DNA from: Frigoribacterium sp. PhB160
GTDB taxonomy: Bacteria; Actinomycetota; Actinomycetes; Actinomycetales; Microbacteriaceae
Direction: 5' to 3'
NCBI RefSeq assembly: GCF_003751785.1
Contig: NZ_RKIE01000001.1
Span: 124,001-188,000 of the forward strand
Length of the DNA stretch: 64,000 nt
The first letter of the stretch is position 1, and the number at the start of each line of letters is the position of its first letter. Positions 34,249-41,691 of the stretch are shown in pieces. A program made the position numbers and the translations under genes. The notes below the pieces were generated by a model. That model made no database searches. It worked only from the letters and a program-made list of their open reading frames with translations, and was not told the DNA's origin.

Positions 34249-35349
34249 TTATGAGCGTTCTGCCCACATTTTGCCCACAACTGTGTGCGCCAAGCCCTCA
34301 TCCAAACGTTCTGCAACCGCGTCCAGGTCGTCGTCGAACAGGTCGGAATAGACGTCCAAGGTCATTGACGCCGATGCGTGACCGAGCATCCGTTGTACTG
34401 CTTTGACGTTCGCCCCTGCGCTGACAGCAAGGCTCGCAGCTGTGTGTCGGAGCGTGTGCGGCGTCATGGCGGGGAGGCCGGCAAGCCTGACGGCGGCAGG
34501 GAACCAACCGTGGTCATTATGAGACCGGCGCTCGTGCGACCCGTGCCGATTTCCGAACAGCAGATCATCCCCAGATTTGCCTTCGCACTGCTGAGCAAGG
34601 GGGAAGGTCAGCAGGGCCGGGAATGGGACGCTACGGCGCTTGTGCGTCTTGGGTGTCCCGACCTCGATTCGGTCACCGACCTCGACGGCGTTGACCGTCA
34701 CGTTGATTCGACGCCGGAGCATGTCGAGGTCCTTGACCCGCAGACCCACGGCCTCACCCCAGCGGAGACCGCAGTAGGCGAGCGTCAGGACCAAGGTACC
34801 GCGATCGCCGGCAGCTATAGCCAGGGCTGACACCTGGTCATGCGTGAGATAGACGTGTTCTTTCTTCGTCTTGCGGGGGAGGTTGATGCCTCTAGCCGGG
34901 TTGCTCAGTAGCCGGCGGTCCTTAACCGCAACATCAAGGATGCCTGCCAGAACCCCGTAGACGCGGAGGACGGTGGTAGCGCCGCGCTCCCGTGACAGGT
35001 CGCTTATCCACGTCTGGACGTCGCTGTGGCGGATCTCGCTGACCTTCCGTGCACCCCACCTTGGCTCGACATACAGCCGCCATGCAATCTCGAGGGGCCG
35101 AAGTGACGACGGTTTTAGATGTGATTGGTTCGATAGCCACGGCGGCCCCAGAGCGCCAATGGTCTCCCGTGCGTCGGCAGGCTGCACGAACTCCCCGCGC
35201 GCCTTAGCGACCTCAATAGAGGCAAGGAACAGCTCGGCCTCGCGCTTTGTTTTGAAGCCACGCTTATCTGTCTGCTTTCGTTCGGGCGTGCGATACCGGA
35301 CGCGGTACCGCTTGCCGGCTGCCGATTCGTAAGGCGTGATGCTGCCCAT
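34249..35349 (-). CDS. int: Tyrosine recombinase (phage integrase)
   Basis: A 366-aa site-specific recombinase. It has an N-terminal arm-binding AP2-like region (KRYRVRYRTPERKQTDKRGFKTKREAELFLASIE), a SAM-like core-binding domain (about 60-155) and a catalytic domain with Arg196 (CGLRWGEA), His298 and Arg301 (HTLRH), His324 (LGH) and nucleophile Tyr334 (LDVYSDL). All catalytic residues are present. It sits 50 nt inside attL and is transcribed toward the tRNA. Its start overlaps the repressor stop (ATGA), so integrase and repressor are co-translated. A putative arm-type repeat lies within its last codons (34261-34279). Confidence 0.95.
   Translation of the reverse strand: MGSITPYESAAGKRYRVRYRTPERKQTDKRGFKTKREAELFLASIEVAKARGEFVQPADARETIGALGPPWLSNQSHLKPSSLRPLEIAWRLYVEPRWGARKVSEIRHSDVQTWISDLSRERGATTVLRVYGVLAGILDVAVKDRRLLSNPARGINLPRKTKKEHVYLTHDQVSALAIAAGDRGTLVLTLAYCGLRWGEAVGLRVKDLDMLRRRINVTVNAVEVGDRIEVGTPKTHKRRSVPFPALLTFPLAQQCEGKSGDDLLFGNRHGSHERRSHNDHGWFPAAVRLAGLPAMTPHTLRHTAASLAVSAGANVKAVQRMLGHASASMTLDVYSDLFDDDLDAVAERLDEGLAHTVVGKMWAERS
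34261..34279. repeat. Integrase arm-type site candidate, left
   Basis: TGCCCACAwTTTGCCCACA, a tandem of TGCCCACA, 61 bp inside attL. It matches 49951-49969 with one difference in 19 bases, in the same orientation. Confidence 0.6.
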
Positions 35350-35885
35350 CAGTCCGCCATGAAATGCGGAGTCATGTCGACTTTGAGCTGCCTCAGCGTG
35401 TGTGCCTGGCCCCGTAGTTCGAGCTCACGCACGTGCCTGTCCTCGGTTCCTTCTGGGCTGCGTGCCGCACCGTCTTCCGTGCGGAAGTATTCCGCGATGG
35501 CTGACATCATCTCGCGCGTGAATGCGCCCGCGGGCGTGGGGTCGGGGCTGCCAATGCCCCCGGGTTCGTCTTTTCCCTCAAACCATTTGGCTAGGGCCCA
35601 GGATCTGACTGCCACCAGTTCACCGGGGGAGGACACCGTTCGGACTGCTCGATACGGTTCGTCTACAGGTAGGGCCAAAACGACGGGCGGCACATCAAGC
35701 GCCCATGCCAGAGCGATAAGCTGATCGATCGTTATGTCGGTTTTGCGGCCACTCTCAATGTTCGCGATGACACCACGGCTCATCTCGCCGCCAAGGGCCT
35801 CACTCAGCTCGCGGGCACTAAGTCCAGCCAGCTTCCTGTACTTCGCGAGGCGTCGCCCGAATCCTGCGGATGCTCGTTCGCTCAT
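35349..35885 (-). CDS. XRE-family (CI-like) repressor
   Basis: A 178-aa DNA-binding protein. The N-terminal helix-turn-helix is GRRLAKYRKLAGLSARELSEALGGEMSRGVIANIESGRKTDITIDQLIALAWALDV (about residues 9-64). The C-terminal part is unlike LexA-type peptidases (no Ser-Lys pair seen), so classic RecA-driven autocleavage is not expected. ATG 35885. It is divergent from the small HTH gene at 36017 across an operator-like region and overlaps int. By position it is the lysogeny or element-maintenance repressor. Confidence 0.85.
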   Translation of the reverse strand: MSERASAGFGRRLAKYRKLAGLSARELSEALGGEMSRGVIANIESGRKTDITIDQLIALAWALDVPPVVLALPVDEPYRAVRTVSSPGELVAVRSWALAKWFEGKDEPGGIGSPDPTPAGAFTREMMSAIAEYFRTEDGAARSPEGTEDRHVRELELRGQAHTLRQLKVDMTPHFMAD

Positions 35886-35947
35886 GTCCTGATCGTAGAT
35901 GGTGTGCGTCCCTTTTGTGTTTCCCCGGACCACTTTCATTCTCCTAG

Positions 35948-36006
35948 ACACAGCCCCCAATGCGGGGTACTGTGTTTCACAGAGACAACGCGTCTCTGGC
36001 AGAGAC
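35948..36006. promoter_or_regulatory. Divergent control region with CAGAGAC operators
   Basis: CAGAGAC (35980-35986), inverted GTCTCTG (35992-35998) and CAGAGAC again (36000-36006), plus a wider ACACAG/CTGTGT pair (35948-35953, 35970-35975). They sit between the repressor and the small HTH gene and are the natural repressor operators. Confidence 0.6.
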
Positions 36007-36016
36007 AGGAGCAGAT

Positions 36017-36214
36017 ATGGACGAGTACCTGGACGGCGAGCAGGCGGCCGCTTACATCCCGGGCATGACAAAGGCCTTGCTGGCGCAGCTGAGGTTCAAG
36101 GGAACAGGGCCGGTATTTCTCAAGCCGACTCCGCGGAAGGTCATCTACCGCCGGAGCGACCTCGACAAGTGGCTAGCCGACAGTGTCCAGACGAGCACGC
36201 GAGCGTCGGCGTGA
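36017..36214 (+). CDS. Excisionase/MerR-like small HTH protein
   Basis: A 65-aa protein with a single HTH_17-type winged helix: DEYLDGEQAAAYIPGMTKALLAQLRFKGTGPVFLKPTPRKVIYRRSDLDKWLADS. This fold is typical of phage excisionases and MerR-like DNA-bending proteins. ATG 36017 follows AGGAG closely after the CAGAGAC operators; it is the first gene of the rightward operon. Excision or early gene control is likely; which of the two is not decidable here. Confidence 0.75.
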   Translation: MDEYLDGEQAAAYIPGMTKALLAQLRFKGTGPVFLKPTPRKVIYRRSDLDKWLADSVQTSTRASA

Positions 36215-36345
36215 CGCACGCACTTGCCGGGGGAGTGGCCCCGGAGGACGAGGAGCAGGCGTCTGCGTGGTGCAACGACGGATGCGAAGTCGAAGCACCC
36301 AGCGTGAGAGAGGCGGTTGCCCTACTCACCTGCACCAAGAAGAAA

Positions 36346-36375
36346 GCCGCCACTGGGGTGCAACCCAGTGACGGC
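36346..36375 (+). promoter_or_regulatory. Stem-loop upstream of the XRE-like gene
   Basis: CACTGGG (36351-36357) pairs with CCCAGTG (36364-36370) around loop GTGCAA, extended by GCCG/CGGC after a mismatch. It lies about 30 nt before the AGGAGGA of the gene at 36406 and may attenuate or stabilise the mRNA. Confidence 0.45.
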
Positions 36376-36405
36376 CAGACCGGAACCCCTACAGGAGGAA
36401 CGATC

Positions 36406-36942
36406 ATGAACAACGTTAAGACCAGTGTGGCCGAGACCGCTGACAATGCAACAGCCCCCCGTCCGGAGGTCGACCGGGAGTGGATGGTGTCGCTCCGCGA
36501 GGAGTTCGACCTCCCCGCGGAACAGCTCGCCCGTGAGCTCGACATCACCGTCACCTACCTGACCGCACTTGAGGACGGCACCCTGCCGCTCTCACGCACC
36601 ATGTACCAGCGCATCACGCGGGCCATCACCTACCGTCCGCACCCGACCATCCACATCGACTGCGTGACCCCGGGCTGCAACCTGTTCGGCCTTGGGCACG
36701 TCGTCAGCAGGATCGACTACTACCGCGGCGAGAGCGTCACCCACACGGCGTTCGAGGACAACCGAGACGAGTGGCAGGTGCAGGTCACCCTGTTCGCGCC
36801 GCACACGACGTGGGGCGTCTGGACCGCCTTCGAGACCGACACCGACCCCGGCACCACCTGCGAAGCCTGGGCCGAGTACACCGCCACCGTCACCGGAGCA
36901 TTCCAGCTCGCCGGCCAGCTGAACGAGGAGGCCGGACGATGA
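36406..36942 (+). CDS. Phage early protein with N-terminal XRE-like helix-turn-helix
   Basis: A 178-aa protein. Residues about 28-72 (MVSLREEFDLPAEQLARELDITVTYLTALEDGTLPLSRTMYQRITRAI) look like a Cro/CI helix-turn-helix; the rest (about 75-178), with a CVTPGCNLFG segment and many aromatic residues, is unrecognised. I start it at ATG 36406 because of a strong CAGGAGGA at 36392-36399. The frame stays open back to GTG 36211, which overlaps the previous stop, so a 243-aa form is possible. Likely a regulator of the element. Confidence 0.65.
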   Translation: MNNVKTSVAETADNATAPRPEVDREWMVSLREEFDLPAEQLARELDITVTYLTALEDGTLPLSRTMYQRITRAITYRPHPTIHIDCVTPGCNLFGLGHVVSRIDYYRGESVTHTAFEDNRDEWQVQVTLFAPHTTWGVWTAFETDTDPGTTCEAWAEYTATVTGAFQLAGQLNEEAGR

Positions 36943-37109
36943 AGCACAAGCAGCCCCTGGAGCACGACGTCGCCCGCGCCTTCTACGAGCTCGAGCCCGT
37001 TCGCGTCGGCGGTTTCGAGGCCAACTTCGACCAGGCTCCTCAGGCCGTCCGTCGTGCCTGCTACGACCGTGCCACGGCCACCGTGGCTGCCCTGCGAGCT
37101 GGCTGCTGA
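36939..37109 (+). CDS. Small phage protein, unknown
   Basis: A 56-aa ORF coupled to its neighbours: ATGA overlap with the stop of the upstream gene, and its own TGA overlaps the ATG of the next gene. The sequence (HDVARAFYELEPVRVGGFEANFDQAPQAVRRACYDRATATVAAL) is mixed and helical, with no membrane segment or known motif. Tight coupling on both sides is the main support. Confidence 0.55.
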   Translation: MKHKQPLEHDVARAFYELEPVRVGGFEANFDQAPQAVRRACYDRATATVAALRAGC

Positions 37110-37288
37110 TGGCGCAGGTGAAGACCGGCATGAACTGCGACGCTCAGACGGTCGTGCTCATCGCACAGCACGCGACCTGCAACATCACCGAGCACCTGAC
37201 CGCATCCGAGGCTCGCCGGTTGTCGATCGAGTTGCTGTCCGCGGCCGGTCGTGTCGAACGTGCTGACGCGCGTCCCGAGTGGCCGTAA
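37109..37288 (+). CDS. Small phage protein, unknown
   Basis: A 59-aa ORF. ATG 37109 overlaps the previous TGA (TGATG), and the TAA at 37286-37288 runs into the AAGGAGG of the replication-type gene. Sequence: MNCDAQTVVLIAQHATCNIT and ASEARRLSIELLSAAGRVE, helical and non-basic. No family recognised. Placement between coupled genes supports it. Confidence 0.5.
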   Translation: MAQVKTGMNCDAQTVVLIAQHATCNITEHLTASEARRLSIELLSAAGRVERADARPEWP

Positions 37289-37297
37289 GGAGGCTTT

Positions 37298-37975
37298 ATG
37301 ACTGATGCGCGACTTCGCGGCGAGTGGGTCAGCTCCATGAAGTTCGACAACCTCTCGGACAAGGCTTGGCGGATCTTCACGGGCGCTCTCATGTGGTCCG
37401 CCGAGAACGGGACAGACGGGTTCATTCCCGACCGCTACAGCAAGCGCCTCCACCCAGACGGCTCGGACATCCAGGCTGAATGGGAGCTGTCTGAAGCAGG
37501 TTTGTGGGAGAAGACCCGTGATGCGGACGGCAACAAGGGCATGCAGCTCGTCGACTGGGATGGCGCTCTTGGGCAGTCGCTCGCGATCCAGGTCGAGACG
37601 TACAGGGCGAATGCTCGTGGGCGTTCTCGCCGGTACCGCGAGAAGGAGCGGGCCAAGCTCGCCAAGTCGGTCGGGTTCACCGACGAGTCCGTTACGCGTG
37701 ACGTGACTGGTGACGTGACGAGTGAGGTGCGCCCGCACGTAGGCGAAGGCAAAGGCAAAGGCAGAGGCACAGGCGACGTGAACGACGAGGTTTCTCTGAA
37801 CGAGGAGACCGGAGAAGTCTCGATCCAGGGAGAACCGTTGTGGGAGACGGTGGCTATCCCATCTGGGAAGAAGTGTCGGGTGTGCCTCGACGCTCTGGCG
37901 GCTGATTTCCCGGGAGATGTCTGTTTTAGGCAGGATGCCGCTCACGTTAAGGCTCGAAGGGCTCGGGTCGCTTGA
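37298..37975 (+). CDS. Phage replication-type protein (replisome organiser-like N-terminus)
   Basis: A 225-aa protein. VSSMKFDNLSDKAWRIFTGALMWSAENGTDGFIPDRY resembles the winged-helix N-terminus of phage replication initiator or replisome-organiser proteins. A basic helical part (RGRSRRYREKERAKLAK) follows, then a linker with a GKGKGRGTG tract and a C-terminal cysteine pair (CRVCLDALAADFPGDVC). The start at 37298 has a perfect AAGGAGG. By position, in the early operon after small regulators, it probably drives replication of the excised element; a helicase or DnaC-like partner is not seen. Confidence 0.65.
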   Translation: MTDARLRGEWVSSMKFDNLSDKAWRIFTGALMWSAENGTDGFIPDRYSKRLHPDGSDIQAEWELSEAGLWEKTRDADGNKGMQLVDWDGALGQSLAIQVETYRANARGRSRRYREKERAKLAKSVGFTDESVTRDVTGDVTSEVRPHVGEGKGKGRGTGDVNDEVSLNEETGEVSIQGEPLWETVAIPSGKKCRVCLDALAADFPGDVCFRQDAAHVKARRARVA

Positions 37976-38289
37976 TGGCGGACAGGCCAGATGTTTTCGA
38001 CTCGGCGCTTTCAGACTTCGGTCGCGCTGTCCTCCCTCACCGAGATCCGACGTTCGATGCTGTCGCGCGCCTACTCGAGCGGGGAGACCCGGTCACCGAT
38101 TGGTGCATCACGGGGCCACGGACGGTCATCCCGTCCGCGGTTCCTGAGGTGTCCAACCAGCCCGTGACCATGAACCTGCAGCCGGCGGTGGCGCACGCCG
38201 TCCTGCAGTACCTCCTGCACATCGCCGAGCCGCAAGCGTCGCGCTCGGGCAAGAGCATCACTTACCGCCTGAAAGGCAGGAACCTATGA
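37975..38289 (+). CDS. Phage protein, unknown
   Basis: A 104-aa protein, ATG overlapping the previous TGA (TGATG). It contains VLPHRDPTFDAVARLLERGDPVTDWCITGPRTVIPS and ends GKSITYRLKGRNL. No motif recognised. Its stop overlaps the ATG of the next gene (ATGA), so it belongs to the early operon. Confidence 0.6.
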   Translation: MADRPDVFDSALSDFGRAVLPHRDPTFDAVARLLERGDPVTDWCITGPRTVIPSAVPEVSNQPVTMNLQPAVAHAVLQYLLHIAEPQASRSGKSITYRLKGRNL

Positions 38290-38567
38290 CCCACAGCTTT
38301 GAGGAAGCCACCGCATACGTTGAGCGGTTTCTGGCCGCGCTACACGCTGACGATCGCGCCGGGTTCGAGGCCGTCTACCAGGACGCACTTGCCACTTCCG
38401 ATCCGACGAGACCGATGTTTCGCGTAGTCAACATCTTGGTGGCCAATCTCGTGAACTTGGTGGCGGAGGGGGTGGAGAGCGACTTCAAGAATGCAGAGCA
38501 GCTCATCAGCGACGTGTTCAAGGGCATTGCCGATCCCTGGACCACATCTGAGAAGGGTGAGAAGTGA
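38286..38567 (+). CDS. Phage protein, unknown
   Basis: A 93-aa, acidic, probably all-helical protein (ATAYVERFLAALHADDRAGFEAVYQDAL, VNILVANLVNLVAEGVESDFKNAEQLI). It overlaps the upstream gene by 4 nt and is the last gene of the coupled rightward early run before a convergent membrane protein gene. Function unknown. Confidence 0.6.
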   Translation: MTHSFEEATAYVERFLAALHADDRAGFEAVYQDALATSDPTRPMFRVVNILVANLVNLVAEGVESDFKNAEQLISDVFKGIADPWTTSEKGEK

Positions 38568-38604
38568 GCCGGGGGCACAACGGAAAGGCGATGTCAGCCT
38601 GGCA

Positions 38605-39072
38605 TCACGATGTCCGCGCGGCTCCCCACCGCAACCTGAGCCGCCCGAAGCGGGTCTCGCTGAGCTTGTCGACCATGGCTTGGTGCGCGGCGGCCTCGTC
38701 GGCCTCGGCGTCGAAGGATGCGGCGAGGAACAGCAGAAACAGGGCGGCGGTCAGGACGATTCCCACGAAGCACATCCACGCGAATACGGCCAAGGCTGGC
38801 GCTCTCAGTCCGTCGAGTTGGACCCCCAGCACGGCAAGGATGAGACCGAAGAAGCCAAAGCCGAGCGCCGCAGACATGACGTACACGAACAAACTGCGGG
38901 CCCGGATGCCCAGGTGCACGTTCCGGGCTTCCAGGATGACTGTGAGAAGCAGGACTGGGAAGACCCCGGCGAGTGTCGCGCAGGTGGATGAAGTCACGGA
39001 GTCGACTGTCGGCAGCGTTCTCAGGACTGTTAGCAAGGGGGCGAGGTGAAAGCTCCGGATGCGTACCTTCAC
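38605..39072 (-). CDS. Opposite-strand membrane protein, likely lysogenic cargo
   Basis: A protein of about 155 aa on the strand opposite to its neighbours. Three hydrophobic stretches are visible: LAGVFPVLLLTVIL, LFVYVMSAALGFGFFGLILAVLGV and ALAVFAWMCFVGIVLTAALFLLFLAA. An acidic/basic helical tail (DAEADEAAAHQAMVDKLSETRFGRLRLRW) follows. G/C-ending codons support this reading rather than the plus-strand ORF covering it. The start is uncertain: GTG 39072 gives this length, TTG 39036 and GTG 38997 are alternatives, and none has a clear ribosome site. Superinfection exclusion is a common role for such genes but is unproven here. Confidence 0.5.
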   Translation of the reverse strand: MKVRIRSFHLAPLLTVLRTLPTVDSVTSSTCATLAGVFPVLLLTVILEARNVHLGIRARSLFVYVMSAALGFGFFGLILAVLGVQLDGLRAPALAVFAWMCFVGIVLTAALFLLFLAASFDAEADEAAAHQAMVDKLSETRFGRLRLRWGAARTS

Positions 39073-39435
39073 GGCGACGACGGGCCGGTCGTCATTGTGC
39101 CGGCGCGTGTGGCTGCGTTTCTCAAGCGCCACACACCGTTGGACAAGCTGCGCCTCCAAGTCCGACCTACGGGGGACAGGGAGGTCTACGACGTCCTGAA
39201 TAGCCTGCAACGAGCCGCGCTGGCTTACATGCCGCCCGACCCCGTAGCAGACGATCAACCCGCCCGAGCTCAGATGGCAACGACAGTCACCACCCGTCAA
39301 GCGGCCACCCTGCTCCACTTGTCGACCCGGGGCGTCCGAGACGCATGCGAGAAGGGGCGGCTCGAGGGGCGCCTTATTGAGGGCAGATGGATCATCAGCC
39401 TCGCCTCAGTGAAGCGGTACGCAAAACCGACCTAG
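39046..39435 (+). CDS. Helix-turn-helix (MerR/excisionase-like) phage protein
   Basis: A 129-aa protein. The N-terminal part (DGPVVIVPARVAAFLKRHTPLDKLRLQVRPTGDREVYDVLNSLQRAALAY) is unrecognised. The C-terminal part is a winged helix, TVTTRQAATLLHLSTRGVRDACEKGRLEGRLIEGRWIISLASVKRYA, the HTH_17 form found in phage DNA-binding proteins. GTG 39046 with a GGGGGCGAG upstream. It comes before the packaging genes, so it may be a late-gene or packaging regulator. Confidence 0.65.
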   Translation: MKAPDAYLHGDDGPVVIVPARVAAFLKRHTPLDKLRLQVRPTGDREVYDVLNSLQRAALAYMPPDPVADDQPARAQMATTVTTRQAATLLHLSTRGVRDACEKGRLEGRLIEGRWIISLASVKRYAKPT

Positions 39436-39540
39436 TAAAACTGCCACATGTGGCATACAAGCAGCGGGGCTAGCGGCAGTCGGGAGAACCTAGACGTAGC
39501 TGATCGACAGCACGTCTCGGCAGAACCAGGAGGTTCCCCC

Positions 39541-40146
39541 ATGCCCGCTAGCCCCGCACCCACCTACGCCAGCTCTCTTCACGAGCAGGCAGAGAAGACC
39601 AAGACCGAATTCCACCGCCGCGCGGACACCATCCGCGCAGACAACCGACTCAGCCCCCAGGGTAAGCAGCACGCGATCGCCAAGCTTTACGCGACAACTA
39701 AGCCCGCACTCGAAGCGCTCGGCGCAACCTACGACACAGGCCGCGCGGAACGACGGTCCACCCTCGAGCGTGACCTTTTCGGCCTCAAGTCCGGCGCGCT
39801 GAGCACCGACACCATCAGCTACCGCGACGCCATGGACCGAGTTGCAGGAGTGAAGGATCAAGCAGATCTTCTCCCCATCCTCCGCACTGCCAACCTCAGC
39901 GGTGACACCATCCTCGGCAAGGCAGTCCTCGCTCGAGCCTTTGAGCTGGGCGAGGTGGGCACCATTAATCAGTGCATCGAAGCAAGCCCGGCGCTCGAGA
40001 AGGACGTCGTCGAGCTGTGGGGGCTGAGCGCACCCAACGACTTCCAGAGCATGTTCAACGACACGATGTTCGCCGTGCAGAAGCCGACCGAGATCGCTGC
40101 ACTGAGCGACTCTGCGATCAATGGCATGGCCACCGCAGAGGAGTAA
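39541..40146 (+). CDS. Phage protein of unknown function preceding the HNH gene
   Basis: A 201-aa, mostly helical protein: SLHEQAEKTKTEFHRRADTIRADNRLSPQGKQHAIAKLYATTKPALEALGATY, then ALSTDTISYRDAMDRVAGVKDQADLLPIL and repeats of short Ala-rich helices. ATG 39541 is backed by AGGAGG. Proteins in this position in actinophages are usually uncharacterised. Its helical, charged style would fit a scaffold or packaging helper, but that is a guess. Confidence 0.6.
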   Translation: MPASPAPTYASSLHEQAEKTKTEFHRRADTIRADNRLSPQGKQHAIAKLYATTKPALEALGATYDTGRAERRSTLERDLFGLKSGALSTDTISYRDAMDRVAGVKDQADLLPILRTANLSGDTILGKAVLARAFELGEVGTINQCIEASPALEKDVVELWGLSAPNDFQSMFNDTMFAVQKPTEIAALSDSAINGMATAEE

Positions 40147-40150
40147 TCCA

Positions 40151-40435
40151 TTGCCTGCCAGTGGCAGTGCCTGGAACCGGCTGCGTGCCCAGCTCAAAGC
40201 ACAGTGGCAGAGGGAGGGCAGAGCCTGCGCGCTCTGCCACCAGCCCATCGACTACAACGCACCAGCCGGCAAGCCACGCGCTTTCACCCTTGACCACATT
40301 CTCGCGACCAGCCACGGCGGAGAACCGCTGCGGATCAGTAACCTCCGGGCGGTCTGCGCCTCTTGCAATAGCGCGCGAGGCAATGGAGAAGGTCGACGTT
40401 CCCGCTTCGACTACCCGACCAGTCGAACTTGGTGA
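40151..40435 (+). CDS. HNH endonuclease (packaging-associated)
   Basis: A 94-aa nuclease: WNRLRAQLKAQWQREGRACALCHQPIDY, then TLDHILATSHGGEP and NLRAVCASCNSARGNG. Zinc cysteines are at about residues 26/29 and 69/72, the metal-binding His is in LDHI (49) and the Asn is at about 64. I start it at TTG 40151, 8 nt after GAGGAG. HNH genes directly before the small terminase gene are typical of cos-type HK97-like phages, where the nuclease helps terminase cut DNA. It is therefore part of a packaging module, not a homing nuclease. Confidence 0.8.
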   Translation: MPASGSAWNRLRAQLKAQWQREGRACALCHQPIDYNAPAGKPRAFTLDHILATSHGGEPLRISNLRAVCASCNSARGNGEGRRSRFDYPTSRTW

Positions 40436-40554
40436 CCCCCACCCCCCACGCCCTAGCCGCATCCAAGCGGAGTACCACCGGGGCGTCGTCGCTTCTGCCC
40501 GTCACCCTGAAATGACCGACCCTTGGGCGCTGATTACCCTGAAAGGACAACGAA

Positions 40555-40926
40555 GTGAGCGAAACGAACTCACCCCAAATGCCCCCTCCGACGCCTCGCA
40601 ACCTCAACGCCGCTGGGCGCAAGCTTTGGGACGCATCGACGGATCCGGAGGCATTTGAGTGGGCGCAGCACGAGCTGGCGATCCTCGAAGAGGCTTGCCG
40701 GACTCGAGACCGCATTGTGCAGCTCGATCAGGCGGTGGCTAGTGATGGCGTGATGATCTCGTCGTCACAAGGCAGCCGCGTGCATCCAGCCATTGGCGAG
40801 AGTCGGCAGCAGCGACTTGCGCTTGCACGTCTCCTGTACACCCTTGGGATCCCGCCGCTTGAAGATGACGTGTTGCCAAAAACTGCTGGCGTCCGTGGCT
40901 TTTACCGCGGTAGCGCCACGCGCTAA
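40555..40926 (+). CDS. Phage terminase small subunit, P27 family
   Basis: A 123-aa DNA-recognition subunit. PPPTPRNLNAAGRKLWDAST...EWAQHELAILEEACRTRDRIVQLDQAVASDGVMI...HPAIGESRQQRLALARLLYTLGIPP is the P27/Terminase_4 layout (helical bundle, then HPxxxExR). GTG 40555 follows GAAAGGA. In a complete phage the large terminase gene follows; here it is absent. A small terminase without its large subunit is what PICI-type satellites use to divert helper packaging. It is also what a deletion could leave. Confidence 0.75.
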   Translation: MSETNSPQMPPPTPRNLNAAGRKLWDASTDPEAFEWAQHELAILEEACRTRDRIVQLDQAVASDGVMISSSQGSRVHPAIGESRQQRLALARLLYTLGIPPLEDDVLPKTAGVRGFYRGSATR

Positions 40927-41174
40927 TGGTGCGCCGTCGTCCAGCCCGCACGGGTCTCGACGTGCCGGCCTGGGTTGCCACCTTCGAGCCGGCAGCGTGG
41001 CCGCTGGGAGTCACCGAATGGCGAGAAGCAGTGAGAACTTACTGCCGTCGTCAAGATCTCCTTCACTCCGATGTTGAACTCTGGTTGCGCGTGGTGTCCG
41101 AAACGCATGCCATACGCCTAGGTGTCATTCGCGAGGATCGCGTACGAGTCACCGTGACGCAGCTCGAGGCCTAG
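40926..41174 (+). CDS. Small protein after the terminase small subunit, unknown
   Basis: An 82-aa ORF; ATG 40926 overlaps the previous TAA (TAATG). The sequence has PAWVATFEPAAWPLGVTEWREAVRTYCRRQDLLHSDVELWLRVVSETHAIRLGVI, with no known motif and no large-terminase ATPase motif. It occupies the place where the large terminase should begin, but it is not a fragment of one that I can recognise. Confidence 0.5.
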   Translation: MVRRRPARTGLDVPAWVATFEPAAWPLGVTEWREAVRTYCRRQDLLHSDVELWLRVVSETHAIRLGVIREDRVRVTVTQLEA

Positions 41175-41575
41175 CGCCTCCGCATAAACGCGAGGGTGAG
41201 GACGGCAACCGCGACCGCGTACGAACGAAACGTCATGGGCTGGAGGGGTGGCGTTGGTGCCCCCCGGGTCGATGGGGGCGTGTTGAAGTCCCTGCGCCTT
41301 CTCCAGGCCTCTAAGGCCACTTGGCTCAGGGCTAGCCCCACCGCTGCGCCGGAAGCGCAGTACAGCACAATGCCGTCCCGTCCACTGATCGTGATGTCGT
41401 TGGCGACTAAAAGCACGTAGGCAACAATGACGCCGAGCAACGCCATCAGGAACACCATGAACAGCCATATTGGTACGCCCTTTCTACCTGCGACGGAGTC
41501 GAGGAGGGCATAGACGAGAAACGTCGTAAGGAGGAGGCCCGCCACAAGCGAGGCCACGGCGGGCGTGAAGTCCAT
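41171..41575 (-). CDS. Opposite-strand four-helix membrane protein
   Basis: A 134-aa protein with hydrophobic segments VASLVAGLLLTTFLVYALLDSV, IWLFMVFLMALLGVIVAYVLLVAND, DGIVLYCASGAAVGLALSQVALEAW and SYAVAVAVLTLAFM. ATG 41575. It converges with the gene at 40926 (4-nt stop overlap). It lies exactly where head and tail-tube genes are missing, so it may have come in with, or marks, the rearrangement. Role unknown; superinfection exclusion or anti-phage membrane activity are possibilities. Confidence 0.6.
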   Translation of the reverse strand: MDFTPAVASLVAGLLLTTFLVYALLDSVAGRKGVPIWLFMVFLMALLGVIVAYVLLVANDITISGRDGIVLYCASGAAVGLALSQVALEAWRRRRDFNTPPSTRGAPTPPLQPMTFRSYAVAVAVLTLAFMRRR

Positions 41576-41623
41576 GTCGTCAAAGTATCGCCATCTAATC
41601 CAAACCTGAGAATTCAGCAAATC

Positions 41624-41652
41624 AAGGACCCGCCAATGTCGCGGGTCCTTTT
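41624..41652 (+). terminator. Rho-independent terminator just before the tape measure gene
   Basis: AAGGACCCGC (41624-41633) pairs with GCGGGTCCTT (41641-41650), followed by TT. It faces rightward and lies 40 nt before the tape-measure start, without a visible promoter between. Confidence 0.8.
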
Positions 41653-41691
41653 CAGCGCCCGGAACAGGCGCACAGCCCTTAGGAGGCACCA

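Noticed and set aside
38564-39049. Plus-strand ORF whose start and stop both overlap neighbouring genes
   Set aside because: The overlaps imitate coupling, but its product is Ser/Arg/Ala/Thr-rich and featureless, whereas the opposite strand encodes three clear membrane helices with host-like codon endings.
40151-40435. HNH gene as a homing endonuclease or restriction enzyme
   Set aside because: It lies directly before a small terminase gene in an ordered packaging module, where HNH proteins assist terminase; it does not interrupt another gene and has no methylase partner.
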